Assembly: GCF_012222825.1 (NCBI RefSeq)
Contig: NZ_CP038017.1
Location: 496,001 to 560,000, forward strand
DNA: 64,000 nucleotides
Direction of reading: 5' to 3'
Source of the DNA: Allofrancisella frigidaquae
GTDB taxonomy: Bacteria; Pseudomonadota; Gammaproteobacteria; Francisellales; Francisellaceae
Shown here: piece after piece, positions 42,750 to 51,874 of the stretch
Numbering within the stretch: position 1 is the stretch's first letter
Layout of the letters: each line of letters opens with the position of its first letter
Notes under the pieces: model-generated
Databases searched by the model: none
Told to the model about the DNA's origin: nothing
What the model saw: the letters and a program-made list of their open reading frames with translations, nothing else
Translations under genes and position numbers: made by a program

Positions 42750-44544
42750 TTATCGCCAATGAGGTATGTTGTTAAGAAGTTTTATTGATTCTGTAGTATT
42801 TTTTTTAAATATTTTCAAATTGCTTCTATTAAAAGAAAGAAGGCTAATAAGCAAACTATAAGTTTCTTTTTCTTTCATTTTTTTTGGTTTGTAGTTTCGC
42901 GCCCATTCTAATATATCATTCTTAAAAGTTTTTCGATAGTTTTCATACCCCTGCATTATATAATTTGCGTAGGTGCTATTATTATCTTTAATCTTTAAAT
43001 AAACAGCAATAGCATCTGTTTGATTATATCTTAAAGCTATAACTAATCCTGGAGTTCCAACTGAATTTTTAGCAGCTAGTAATTCTTGTTTAATAATACC
43101 GTTAATATTTACTACAGCTTCGATATAACTCTTGATAGCTTCTGTATTACCTTTATACAAAGCTGCATAAAGTCCAGGAACCCCATCTGAATTTTTAGCG
43201 GCTAATAATTCTTGTTTATTGATACCATTAATATTAGCTATATTTTTAATATAGCTTTCAACAGCAGCAGCATGACCATTTTGCAAAGCCATAAAAAGCC
43301 CTGGAACCTCTCCTGAATCTTTAGCAGCTAATAATTTTTGCTTATCAGTGTTGTTATTCATATTAACCTTTTCTATCACTTCAATGTAACTTCTAATGGC
43401 GTCTGCATGGCCATGTCGTAAGGCTAAATGTAATAATCCAGCATCACTACTCATATTTGCATTTGAAATTAAAAAGTTCCAGTAATCTTCTTCTGTAAGG
43501 TCAAAAGTATTTTTTGGAACGAGGTTATCTTGAGATTTTTCTACTCCAAATACTAAAATAGAAATAGCACATTTTCGCATAGGGTTATAACTTTTTTCTC
43601 TAAATAAGCGCTTCATTATATCTTGGTGGAGAGAATCTGAGTTAATAGATTTCTTATATCTATCATGATCGATTAAACGATAGCCCATTTTTTTATAGTT
43701 ACCAATTGCAATAGTATGACCGCTTCTAGTAAGTGAACATGCAAGCGGAGTAGAAGGATTATTATTAAGAAAATTTATAATTTCACCTATATTTTTTTTA
43801 TTATAAATCCCTACATGTTTTTGAAGTAAATAAATAGAATTATCTTTTTGCTTTGTTTCACTTTTTAGTAAACCAATGAAGCTCTCTTGAGATTTATTGT
43901 TACTTGGTTTTCTGAATAATTGAACACCACGATTGTAGTCTTGGTGTGTAAATGGCTTATTTTTTCCATCCCATGTTTTAAAGTTTTTATTCCATATTAC
44001 CTTTTCTTCTGTACTAAGATTTTTTGGCCTTATTAAGCCAAAATATATTGCTATCCCCTCAAGCCAGGGTTTTATGTTTAATAACTTATCTATTGCAATA
44101 AGACTTTGTTGAGGTTTATTTTTATTAGCTCTGATTAGCTCTGCTTTGTTAATATGATAAACTAATAGCTCGATGGCAAAAAACTCTTTTAATTCTATTG
44201 TTATTTTTGCTGGAATATTTGATACATTTAGATGAATGTTACTTACAATTTCAGATGGCAATTTACCTATTATAAGTTCAACGATACCTTCTTTATTGTA
44301 GTGAAAACTATACTTTTTATTTGAGGGGTTTATATATATGGTATCTAATTCATGATATTCAGGCAGTGGATCCTGATTCATAACTTTATAATTTCTTAAC
44401 TTATCGTCATATTCATTAATAAACCTTAATCTGTTAACATACGTATTAATATCGTTTCTAATAATAGCTTGTATTGCCATAAAAACACATCCCGCTTTCT
44501 TTGATAGTATATCCAAGACGTTTCATTAAGGGTAAAATTTCCAT
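42750..44544 (-). pseudogene. Ankyrin-like repeat effector-like gene, frameshifted near its start
   Basis: This paralogue of the gene at 30562-32436 has the same plan: N-terminal domain, four to five 42-residue repeats (PGLFMALQNG, PGLYAALYKG) and a closing helical region with LLISLLSF. The natural ATG is at 44544, with codons for MEILPLMKRLGYTIKESGMC. Then the frame breaks: the sequence fits its paralogue if about 11 bases after the presumed catalytic Cys codon were deleted. The remaining open frame (from 44516) keeps His and Asp motifs (RSGHTIAIG, LIDHDR) but loses the first ~25 residues, so it is probably inactive. Confidence 0.75.
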
Positions 44545-44785
44545 GTTTATAATTTACGTATAAAAATAAAATAATTTAATTATTATATATAATTTGTTAA
44601 TGAATAAAACAAAAAATAAATAATTAGTTAATAATTTATAAATTATTTAATACAAATACAAGGCGGTGTCTTTTATATAGTCACTTTTAAATTAAGAGCT
44701 CTGATTAAGTATAAAAGTACGTTACACTATCATTTATTTAATAAACGGTATACAAAAGTTTAGCTATAGTTATAAGAATATTTAG

Positions 44786-45592
44786 TTACTTATTCCTTCT
44801 ATTTTGAAATTTTGCAGATACAAACATACCTGCTAATACTCCAGTTATAATAATTGCTATCATAATAGTTGCTAGAGCATTAATTTCAGGAGTAGGACCA
44901 TTTTTAACCGTAGAATAAATATACATAGGTAAGGTAGGGTTATCACTTCCGGCAACGAACTCTGTTACAACTAAATCATCTATGGATAGTGTAAATGTTA
45001 GTAAAGCTGAAGTAATAAGAGCAGGAAGCAACTGGGGTAGCATTATATAGAAAAATGTTTTAGTGGGGCCAGCACCAAGATCTAAAGAAGCTTCTTCTAG
45101 TGAAATATCAACACTAGCTATTCTTGATTGCATAACTATAGTTACATACGCTGTACACATCGTTACATGAGCTATTACTACAGTTGTGGTTCCTCTTTCA
45201 TGTGGCCAGCCGATCAACTGCTGTAATGTCGAAAACATTAAAAGTAAAGCAACACCAAGTATAATGTCAGGTAAAACCAGAGGTGTTGCTACTAGTCCAT
45301 ATAAAAAACTACGTGACCTAAAAAATCTAAATCTAGTCATGGCATAGGCAACTATAGTACCTAGTATTGTAGAAATTATAGAAGTTATAGTTGCTATTTT
45401 TAAGCTAGTAAAAGTTGCATTAATAATATCTTCATCATTAATAACTTCATGATACCAGTCAAATGTGAATCCACCCCATAAGTTTATAATTTCAGAGTTA
45501 CTAAAAGAAAATATGACTAATATTACTAGAGGAATATATAAAAATATTAGGCCTAAAATAAGCATGATATTACTAAATGAAAGTTTTTTCAT
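44786..45592 (-). CDS. potI: Polyamine ABC transporter permease PotI
   Basis: The 268-residue inner-membrane permease has about six helices and the conserved cytoplasmic EAA loop EEASLDLGAGPTKTFFYIMLP near 158, which docks on the ATPase. It is the third gene of the leftward potG-potH-potI operon, 12 bases after potH. The PotI/PotC type is assigned from gene order and the SIDDLVVTEF segment. No substrate-binding protein gene is adjacent, so that component must be encoded elsewhere. Confidence 0.92.
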   Translation of the reverse strand: MKKLSFSNIMLILGLIFLYIPLVILVIFSFSNSEIINLWGGFTFDWYHEVINDEDIINATFTSLKIATITSIISTILGTIVAYAMTRFRFFRSRSFLYGLVATPLVLPDIILGVALLLMFSTLQQLIGWPHERGTTTVVIAHVTMCTAYVTIVMQSRIASVDISLEEASLDLGAGPTKTFFYIMLPQLLPALITSALLTFTLSIDDLVVTEFVAGSDNPTLPMYIYSTVKNGPTPEINALATIMIAIIITGVLAGMFVSAKFQNRRNK

Positions 45593-45604
45593 GGTTATAT
45601 CCTC

Positions 45605-46486
45605 TTATACAAAAGTTTTTTTAGTTTGGATGCGCTGCATCCATAAAATAGGTAATACTAATATTATTATTAATACTACTGAGATAGTTGCAGCCATGCC
45701 CCAGTTGTTTGAAGTAAAAAATTCTTCCCAAATTATATTACCTATCATTAAGGAGTTCATGCCGCCCATTATCTGAGGCACTACAACCTCACCAACAGCT
45801 GGAATAAATATAAGTAAACTTCCGGCTATCAAACCAGGCATAGAAAGTGGCAATGTGATTTTAAAAAATGAATTAACTGGCTTAGAGCCTAAATCTTCGG
45901 CTGCATCATAAAGAATTGGGTCTATTTTAATTAAAGTACTATATAATGGCAGTACTAGGAAAGGCAAGTAACAGTAAACCATACCTAGATACATTGAAAA
46001 ATCATTATATAAAAGCGCCATACTTGGTAGACCTAAGTCCATTAAGAATTTATTTAAAGTATGGTTTCCTAATAAGGTCACCCAAGCATAAGTTCTTAAT
46101 AAAAAAGAAGTCCAGTAGGGTATGACAATAAGGATTAAGAATATAATTTGGGTATTTTTTTTAGCTCGTGACAGAGCTAAAGCCATTGGGTAGCCTATTA
46201 AAATACACAAAAGGGTTGTAATAAAAGCAACCTTTAACGAATTAAATAAAGAAACAAAAATTAGATTATAATGTACTAGCTCGATATAATTTCTCAGATA
46301 AAAAGTAAAATACAAAGTTTGATCTGTATAGTTTAATAGAGCTGTAACAGGAGGAGTGCCATCCGCAGGTAATGTAAAACTAATGCCAACTACAAATAAA
46401 AAAGGTACCAGTAAAAATATAACAAACCACAGAAAAGGTATTAGATAAACTACGGTATGTCTAATATTTTGTTGTAAGTTTTGCAT
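45605..46486 (-). CDS. potH: Polyamine ABC transporter permease PotH
   Basis: The 293-residue permease starts at the ATG at 46486, which shares its A with the potG stop (TAATG), indicating translational coupling. A longer frame reaches 46522 but lies inside potG and is not expected to be used. Six membrane helices and the EAA loop AAEDLGSKPVNSFFKITLP are visible. It pairs with PotI as the channel. Confidence 0.93.
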   Translation of the reverse strand: MQNLQQNIRHTVVYLIPFLWFVIFLLVPFLFVVGISFTLPADGTPPVTALLNYTDQTLYFTFYLRNYIELVHYNLIFVSLFNSLKVAFITTLLCILIGYPMALALSRAKKNTQIIFLILIVIPYWTSFLLRTYAWVTLLGNHTLNKFLMDLGLPSMALLYNDFSMYLGMVYCYLPFLVLPLYSTLIKIDPILYDAAEDLGSKPVNSFFKITLPLSMPGLIAGSLLIFIPAVGEVVVPQIMGGMNSLMIGNIIWEEFFTSNNWGMAATISVVLIIILVLPILWMQRIQTKKTFV

Positions 46487-47607
46487 TATGAATATAACAC
46501 CATTATATTTTGTGATTCCCAAGTAAGATATACTTCATCATCCCAAGAAGGATGGTCCGCATTTCTTTCAACGTTAAAGTCAGTAGATTTTACAATCCTA
46601 CCATTTTCTGTTCTGACATGATATGTAGATAATCCACCTAGGTATGCAATATCCTCAACTTTTCCTTTAATACAGTTTTCTGGTTTTTTAGGGTTGTAAT
46701 CTTCAGGCTTGTCTTTACTTATGAAAATTTTTTCTGGTCTTATACCAACCCAAATCTCTTGGTCTTCTATAGCTTCTATATTTCTTTGTAGTATAAAGGA
46801 CGTGCCTGCCTCCTGAGAAGTTATAACACTTTTATGTCTACCAACTTTTTCAACACGACCTTCAAATATTGTACTCTTTCCTATAAAGTTAGCTATAAAT
46901 CTACTTTTTGGAAACTCATAAATTTCTGATGGAGTGCTTACTTGTTCTAACCAACCTTCTGACATGATTCCAATTCTTGTAGACATTGTCATAGCTTCTT
47001 CTTGGTCATGAGTAACCATTATAAATGTACTACCAGTCTGCTCTTGAATATCTACTAGCTCAAACTGCATCTGATCACGTAAATTTTTATCTAACGCGGA
47101 AAGTGGCTCATCAAGAAGAATAAGCTTTGGTCTTTTTGCTAAGCATCTCGCTAAAGCTACACGTTGCCGTTGTCCACCAGATAGTTGATGCGGTTTTCTT
47201 TTTGCTAGATGTTCCATTTTAATAATTCTAAGGGCAGCATCAGTAGCTTTTTCTATATCTTCTTTTTTAAGAGTTTTCTCTTGCTTTAATCCAAACATGA
47301 TATTTTGTTTTATATTCATATGAGGAAATAAAGCATATGACTGGAACATCATGTTTACGGGTCTTTTGTACGGTGGAGTATTAGACATATCTACCCCATC
47401 AATAATAATCTTGCCATCGGTAGGTTTTTCAAACCCAGCTAGCATTCTTAGTAGTGTACTTTTACCACTTCCAGAGCCACCTAGTAAGGAAAAAAATTCT
47501 TTAGGATAAACATCTAAATCCACAGAATCAACAGCCAAATGGCCGTCTTCAAATTGTTTGGAAAGGTTCTTTATAGAAACCAAAGGTTTTTTGGAGATTT
47601 TATTCAT
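46486..47607 (-). CDS. potG: Polyamine ABC transporter ATP-binding protein PotG
   Basis: The 373-residue ATPase powers putrescine/spermidine uptake. Walker A is GGSGSGKST near 43-51, the signature LSGGQRQR near 142, and Walker B LILLDEPLSALD near 161, with a C-terminal TOBE-type regulatory domain. PPYKRPVNMMFQSYALFPHM closely follows the PotG pattern. It is first in the potGHI operon; the upstream 463-base gap should contain the promoter. Confidence 0.93.
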   Translation of the reverse strand: MNKISKKPLVSIKNLSKQFEDGHLAVDSVDLDVYPKEFFSLLGGSGSGKSTLLRMLAGFEKPTDGKIIIDGVDMSNTPPYKRPVNMMFQSYALFPHMNIKQNIMFGLKQEKTLKKEDIEKATDAALRIIKMEHLAKRKPHQLSGGQRQRVALARCLAKRPKLILLDEPLSALDKNLRDQMQFELVDIQEQTGSTFIMVTHDQEEAMTMSTRIGIMSEGWLEQVSTPSEIYEFPKSRFIANFIGKSTIFEGRVEKVGRHKSVITSQEAGTSFILQRNIEAIEDQEIWVGIRPEKIFISKDKPEDYNPKKPENCIKGKVEDIAYLGGLSTYHVRTENGRIVKSTDFNVERNADHPSWDDEVYLTWESQNIMVLYS

Positions 47608-48070
47608 CTTTAGAATCTATACTGCTGTTAAGTTAAGATGCTTAATGATAAGCAATTTTATGATAGAAAAAAAGTAAATAATTATTATTTAAAGAAAACT
47701 TATGATTGATGTTTGTTATTATGAGCACTTTTGATTGCTAGATTGTGCTTTGAGTATTTATAGTTCGAATCTAAAACTTACATTCTTGAGACTGATGGTT
47801 AGCTTACAGCTTGCTTGGACTACGATATAATTCTCATAGGTATTTTTCCATTTAGTCTAGCATTTACTTCTGGAAAAAGTTTTTGTTTAATTAAAGAAAT
47901 AAACCTGTTGTAGCATTTTTTATAGATGAAGCCATAATATTCATGGGCAAACGCTTGTCGCATTAAAAAGAGTATCAGCAATAGAAACAGACGGCGAGAC
48001 CTATAAGTTTTGAGGGTGCCGCTACTTTCAATTTTGGGTGTCGTTATTCACCAGCAATAGCCTCGTCACT
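47608..48070. other. 463-base intergenic region between potG and the kinase-like gene
   Basis: No supportable gene is seen. A leftward open stretch of about 75 codons (roughly 48045-47821) includes an internal ATG for a basic 47-residue peptide (MRQAFAHEYYGFIYKKC opening). It has no recognisable family and no clear ribosome site; it may be a decayed gene. The right-hand part close to potG is AT-rich and probably promoter-bearing. Confidence 0.45.
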
Positions 48071-49246
48071 TCATTTTTTAAAATGTCTAGAAAAATCGAA
48101 TATATCTTTATACTTCATATAATTTTCCGTATGTTTATATGTATGTTGTAACTGCCCTTTTCTATAAATTGTCTTTAAATTAGTCATGTTCAATCCGTCG
48201 TTAAAGTGACTACCATTAACTACAGAACTAGATCTTTTTTTTGTTGTGTGCTTTTTTAATATGCTATCATCAAAAAATAGTTTATTATCATTGTGTATCA
48301 TTCTAAAATTTTCAATTAAAAGTTTAACACGAATAAAATCAACGCTATTGGCGGCCACGCCATGCTGCATTTCATTTAACGTTTCCCTTAATACATGGTC
48401 TGTTTCATCAATGAACTGACTGCTAAAAGAAAAATCTATAATAACAACATCCTTTGTTTTTTCATTCACTATAATATTAGAGGCATTCAAATCTGCATGC
48501 ATAAAAAAGTGATTTGGCGTTCTTTTTTGCATCTTACTTTCTATTAAAAGGACTCTCTTTATCTCACTTAAAATCGCATGACATATACCTACAGTCATTC
48601 TTTTTTTAAGACAAATTTGATGAACTGTTTCACCTTCAAAAAAAGGGACTGGTATATATTTGTCTTTAATTTTTAATCTCTCCTTGATTAACGGCCCGTA
48701 CTTATGGTGTTGACCATACAAATGAAACAGTTGTTGTTCGATGTCATTAGAGTAATCACATAAAATCACCTTTAATCCATATATACTATCTTCGTTGTAA
48801 ATTAGACGCACATGTTTCAAAGTTTCCAAGAAATGCGGGTAAAATGAGTCAAATACAAGGTTTATATGTTTGTAATTTATAACCTCATGATGGGCTAATT
48901 TACAACATCTATTATAAAATGATATAAACATCTCAAAACTATCTAAGCTAACTTCATCAGAATCTGAGTCTAAAAGGAAAGACTCTTTTTTGCCCATAGT
49001 TAATCTTATTTGGGTAAGGGATGCTTCTAAGTCTTGATACTTTGCCGCCTCAGAAAATGAAATGAACTTCATGCTTATTTTTTCATCATTCATGTGGTTA
49101 TTGTATACTGTTATAAAATTCTTTAGGTATACATTGTAAAAACGTGTAGTTGTTATAAAGGCAGTTTTTATATCATAAAAATGAATCAACACAGTATCTT
49201 TTTTAGAGACTTGGGTTTGTTTATTTTCTGTGTACAATTTATTCAA
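48071..49246 (-). CDS. Kinase-fold (APH/Ser-Thr-kinase-like) protein, effector-like
   Basis: The 391-residue protein has the catalytic core of the protein-kinase/aminoglycoside-phosphotransferase superfamily: HADLNASNI at 250-258 (catalytic Asp252, Asn257) and IDFSFS at 270-275 (metal-binding Asp271). The N-terminal lobe is poorly recognisable; no glycine-rich loop is obvious. The C-terminal ~110 residues are basic and unrecognised. No signal peptide is seen. It stands alone on the minus strand between potG and an IS3 remnant. Such orphan kinases in intracellular bacteria are often secreted effectors, but an antibiotic- or metabolite-kinase role cannot be excluded. Confidence 0.62.
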   Translation of the reverse strand: MNKLYTENKQTQVSKKDTVLIHFYDIKTAFITTTRFYNVYLKNFITVYNNHMNDEKISMKFISFSEAAKYQDLEASLTQIRLTMGKKESFLLDSDSDEVSLDSFEMFISFYNRCCKLAHHEVINYKHINLVFDSFYPHFLETLKHVRLIYNEDSIYGLKVILCDYSNDIEQQLFHLYGQHHKYGPLIKERLKIKDKYIPVPFFEGETVHQICLKKRMTVGICHAILSEIKRVLLIESKMQKRTPNHFFMHADLNASNIIVNEKTKDVVIIDFSFSSQFIDETDHVLRETLNEMQHGVAANSVDFIRVKLLIENFRMIHNDNKLFFDDSILKKHTTKKRSSSVVNGSHFNDGLNMTNLKTIYRKGQLQHTYKHTENYMKYKDIFDFSRHFKK

Positions 49247-49712
49247 TATATAGGTATTTGTGGGTAGTTAATTATACAGATTCAGAATAGTGAAGTATAG
49301 TGGTGAATTTTTTCGGACAGAATTTAGTCAGAAAATAGGTGTCAAATTATCAAAAATATTTTCTATTTTAACGTTACAAAAGTACACACCTGCAGGAGTT
49401 TTATACTCTAGACTTTAATGATATCTATTGATGTTATAATACTCAAAGTAATCAACACGAGCTGTTCTAGCTTCAGCTACTGGCTCAACCTCCTTGAAGG
49501 TATATGCGCTCGTATTTAACACTTCTTAATTATAATTAAGATGACAAAAAGTAGGTTGGGAAATTGTAAATTGGCTTGAATAATAGATCAAAGAAATGTT
49601 TAAATTATTTTGTACCTGAGGCACACTTTGAAACTAACAATAAATATTGAGAGTATAGTCTGGCTCTATAACCAAGTTTAACCGTATTTTATAAAAATAG
49701 TAGGGAATACTA
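49247..49712. other. 466-base intergenic region holding an IS3-type remnant
   Basis: The middle (about 49372-49522, minus strand) is a decayed transposase C-terminus, listed separately. The remainder on both sides is AT-rich. The final 60 bases before 49713 contain the serB leader with TAGGGAATA as ribosome site. Nothing else is recognised. Confidence 0.55.
49372..49522 (-). pseudogene. IS3-family integrase-type transposase remnant
   Basis: About 50 codons read VEPVAEARTARVDYFEYYN, INRYH, then a TAA stop, SLEYKTPAGVYF. This is the classical C-terminal pattern of IS3/IS481 rve transposases (a YIEYYN-xxRxHxSLgYxTP motif) with the usual Gln codon mutated to stop. The catalytic DDE part is gone. 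Terminal repeats could not be defined, although CGGACAGAATTTAGTC nearby may be an end. Confidence 0.7.
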
Positions 49713-50378
49713 ATGCAAATTAGAAAAAAGAATGTGATTTTTGACTTTGACTCAACATTAATAAAAAAAGAATCGTTAGAACTTATCTTAGAGCCTATAT
49801 TAAAAGAATTCCCTAATAAACTAAAAGAGATTGAGAATATAACCAACCTTGGTATGCAAGGAGAAATAAATTTTAGGGAGTCGCTAGAAAAAAGACTTGC
49901 TATAGCTAGTCCAACTAAGGCAAGAATAGAGGATTTTGTGATTACACATTGCCCTAATTTACTTACAGCAGGAATATTAGAGTTAATCGTAGAATTAAAA
50001 CAAGCAGGTTTTAATATTTGGATATTCAGTGGTGGATTAACTGATAGTATTATTCCCTTTGCTGAATATTTAGGTATTGATAAGAATAATATTTTTGCTG
50101 TTGATGTGGTTTGGGGTGAAAATGGAAGCTTCTACTCTTTAGATAACACTAATGGAGCTTGTGACTCCAAACTTAGTGCTTTTGAAAAAGCTAGAAGTTT
50201 ATTTACTGGTGAAGTGATAGCAGTAGGGGATGGTTACACAGATTACCAACTTTATGAATCTGGGTTTGTAGATAAATTTGTCGCATACACTGAACATGTG
50301 GCTAGGGAAAATGTTACCAGTAAAGCAAAACATATTGCCAATAGTGTACATGAGCTTAGAGATCTTTTATTCTTGTAG
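49713..50378 (+). CDS. serB: HAD-family phosphoserine phosphatase
   Basis: The 221-residue haloacid dehalogenase-fold phosphatase likely removes phosphate from O-phosphoserine, the last step of serine synthesis. Motif I is DFDSTL at 11-16 (nucleophile Asp11, acid Asp13), motif II is SGG near 109, and motif IV is GDGYTD near 172. It lacks the N-terminal ACT extension of E. coli SerB. Its last 12 bases overlap the convergent DUF475 gene. Another HAD substrate is possible. Confidence 0.8.
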   Translation: MQIRKKNVIFDFDSTLIKKESLELILEPILKEFPNKLKEIENITNLGMQGEINFRESLEKRLAIASPTKARIEDFVITHCPNLLTAGILELIVELKQAGFNIWIFSGGLTDSIIPFAEYLGIDKNNIFAVDVVWGENGSFYSLDNTNGACDSKLSAFEKARSLFTGEVIAVGDGYTDYQLYESGFVDKFVAYTEHVARENVTSKAKHIANSVHELRDLLFL

Positions 50379-51389
50379 AGATTTATTGGTTACTATAGAA
50401 TGTACAAATGAAACTACTAGTATTAATACCCCTACAGATCCGCTAAACCATTCTGGTATATGCATAAACACTTTTAGTAATAGCATAGTGGCCAAAAATC
50501 CTATAGCGTAATGAGCGCCATGCTCTACATATATGTATTTAGATAAGGTTTTTCTTTCAACAAATAAAATAGTTAATGATCTTACAAACATTGCACCTAT
50601 ACCTAAACCTATCATAATAACTATAATATTGGTAGAAATGGCAAAAGCACCAACTACACCATCAAAACTAAATGAAGCATCGATAATTTCTAGATAAATA
50701 AAACCCATTAGACCATTACGAGCAACTGTTGTAGCATCAATGTTTGGGCTTCCAAAAAAGGAGTTTATTAAACCTATACTTTCATGCACAATTATACCAA
50801 GCAGGTAGGCTATAGCTATTTCTCCCTGCATACCATTATTCGTGAAATAAATTACTAGAAAGCCAATAACCACAGCAAGTAGTATATATCCACCATCATA
50901 TTGCCTGATTTTTCTTATTAAGATATTATTTTCTAAGATGGGTAGCCAATGGTGGCCTTGGTTTTCACTAAGGAAAAAATTAAAAAAAACCATAAGTAAA
51001 AAACTACCACCAAAACTACAAATATATGGCATAGAGCTTTCTAGAATAGTTTGGTATTGTGTAGGATTGTTCAAAGCTAGGTTAATTACCTGAACAAAGC
51101 TAACGTTGCTGGATATACTAACTAATAATATTGGAAAAACTAACCTCATACCAAATACAGCTATAGGTAAACCAATAAAAATAAAAGCTTTTTGCCAAAT
51201 TTCTGGCATTTGTCCCAGTACTTTTGCATTAATAACAGCGTTATCAAAGCTTAAAGAAATTTCTAAGATTGCTAATATCGAAATCGCATAAATAATCTCA
51301 GAAGGGTTATTTGGATAAGAAAATACTCCGATAGCTACACCTAAAACAGTTACAAAGAATGAGCCGTAAAAATACTTTAAAGTTTTCAA
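50367..51389 (-). CDS. DUF475 integral membrane protein (TerC-like)
   Basis: The 340-residue protein has about nine hydrophobic segments. Acidic residues sit in membrane helices in a TerC-like way, for example EISLSFDNAVINAKVL near 43 and ASFSFDGVVGAFAIS near 230; these repeated D/N-containing helices are the family signature. Related proteins are implicated in metal-ion handling, including manganese export. The gene is convergent with serB, sharing 12 bases. Confidence 0.85.
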   Translation of the reverse strand: MKTLKYFYGSFFVTVLGVAIGVFSYPNNPSEIIYAISILAILEISLSFDNAVINAKVLGQMPEIWQKAFIFIGLPIAVFGMRLVFPILLVSISSNVSFVQVINLALNNPTQYQTILESSMPYICSFGGSFLLMVFFNFFLSENQGHHWLPILENNILIRKIRQYDGGYILLAVVIGFLVIYFTNNGMQGEIAIAYLLGIIVHESIGLINSFFGSPNIDATTVARNGLMGFIYLEIIDASFSFDGVVGAFAISTNIIVIMIGLGIGAMFVRSLTILFVERKTLSKYIYVEHGAHYAIGFLATMLLLKVFMHIPEWFSGSVGVLILVVSFVHSIVTNKSLQE

Positions 51390-51475
51390 AATAATTATGT
51401 GGTTGTATTTTATAACTATTAGATTTTAACATATAATAGGATGGTAATTTATAAGTTTTTGAAAAGGATTAAGGT

Positions 51476-51865
51476 ATGTCGGTAGCTTTGTACACGCTAA
51501 TGTTTTTGGGTGTTTGCTTTTTTACATGGCGAAATTTCATGAAAAATAAGGAATTAGCAATTAACATAGCTGAACGATCAGCAAATAAATATAATTTGGA
51601 TTTATTAGACGATACAGTATGCTTACGTAAAATAAATATTAAATTAGAAAATTATAAGATAGCGATATATAGGGTTTATTCGTTTGATTATAATACCTTA
51701 ACTTCAAGTGAGAGGTTTAGGGCGTATATAGTTCTTAGAAATGGCAAGTTAGATGAAATAGTTATTTCTGAATATGAAAAGGCTGATATTGTCAAAGAAA
51801 ATATAGGTTCAGAACAAGTCTACCCCAAGCAGGCTATAAATAATGTTATAAAATTTGACGAGTAG
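51476..51865 (+). CDS. DUF3301 family protein
   Basis: The 129-residue protein has an N-terminal membrane helix (about 3-20) followed by a conserved soluble region. The NIAERSANKYNLDLLDDTVCL segment is typical of the DUF3301 family seen in gammaproteobacteria. Function is unknown. It is the first gene of a rightward run with the GST-like gene (9-base gap) and alr; AAAGGATTAAGGT gives the ribosome site. Confidence 0.75.
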   Translation: MSVALYTLMFLGVCFFTWRNFMKNKELAINIAERSANKYNLDLLDDTVCLRKINIKLENYKIAIYRVYSFDYNTLTSSERFRAYIVLRNGKLDEIVISEYEKADIVKENIGSEQVYPKQAINNVIKFDE

Positions 51866-51874
51866 AAATTTATT

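Noticed and set aside
46487-46522. Longer potH start inside potG
   Set aside because: The TAATG overlap start at 46486 is the usual coupling arrangement; the extension would overlap potG by 36 bases with no better ribosome site.
47821-48045. Leftward open stretch of ~75 codons upstream of potG
   Set aside because: No family pattern, no good start; could be a decayed gene but cannot be supported as a feature.
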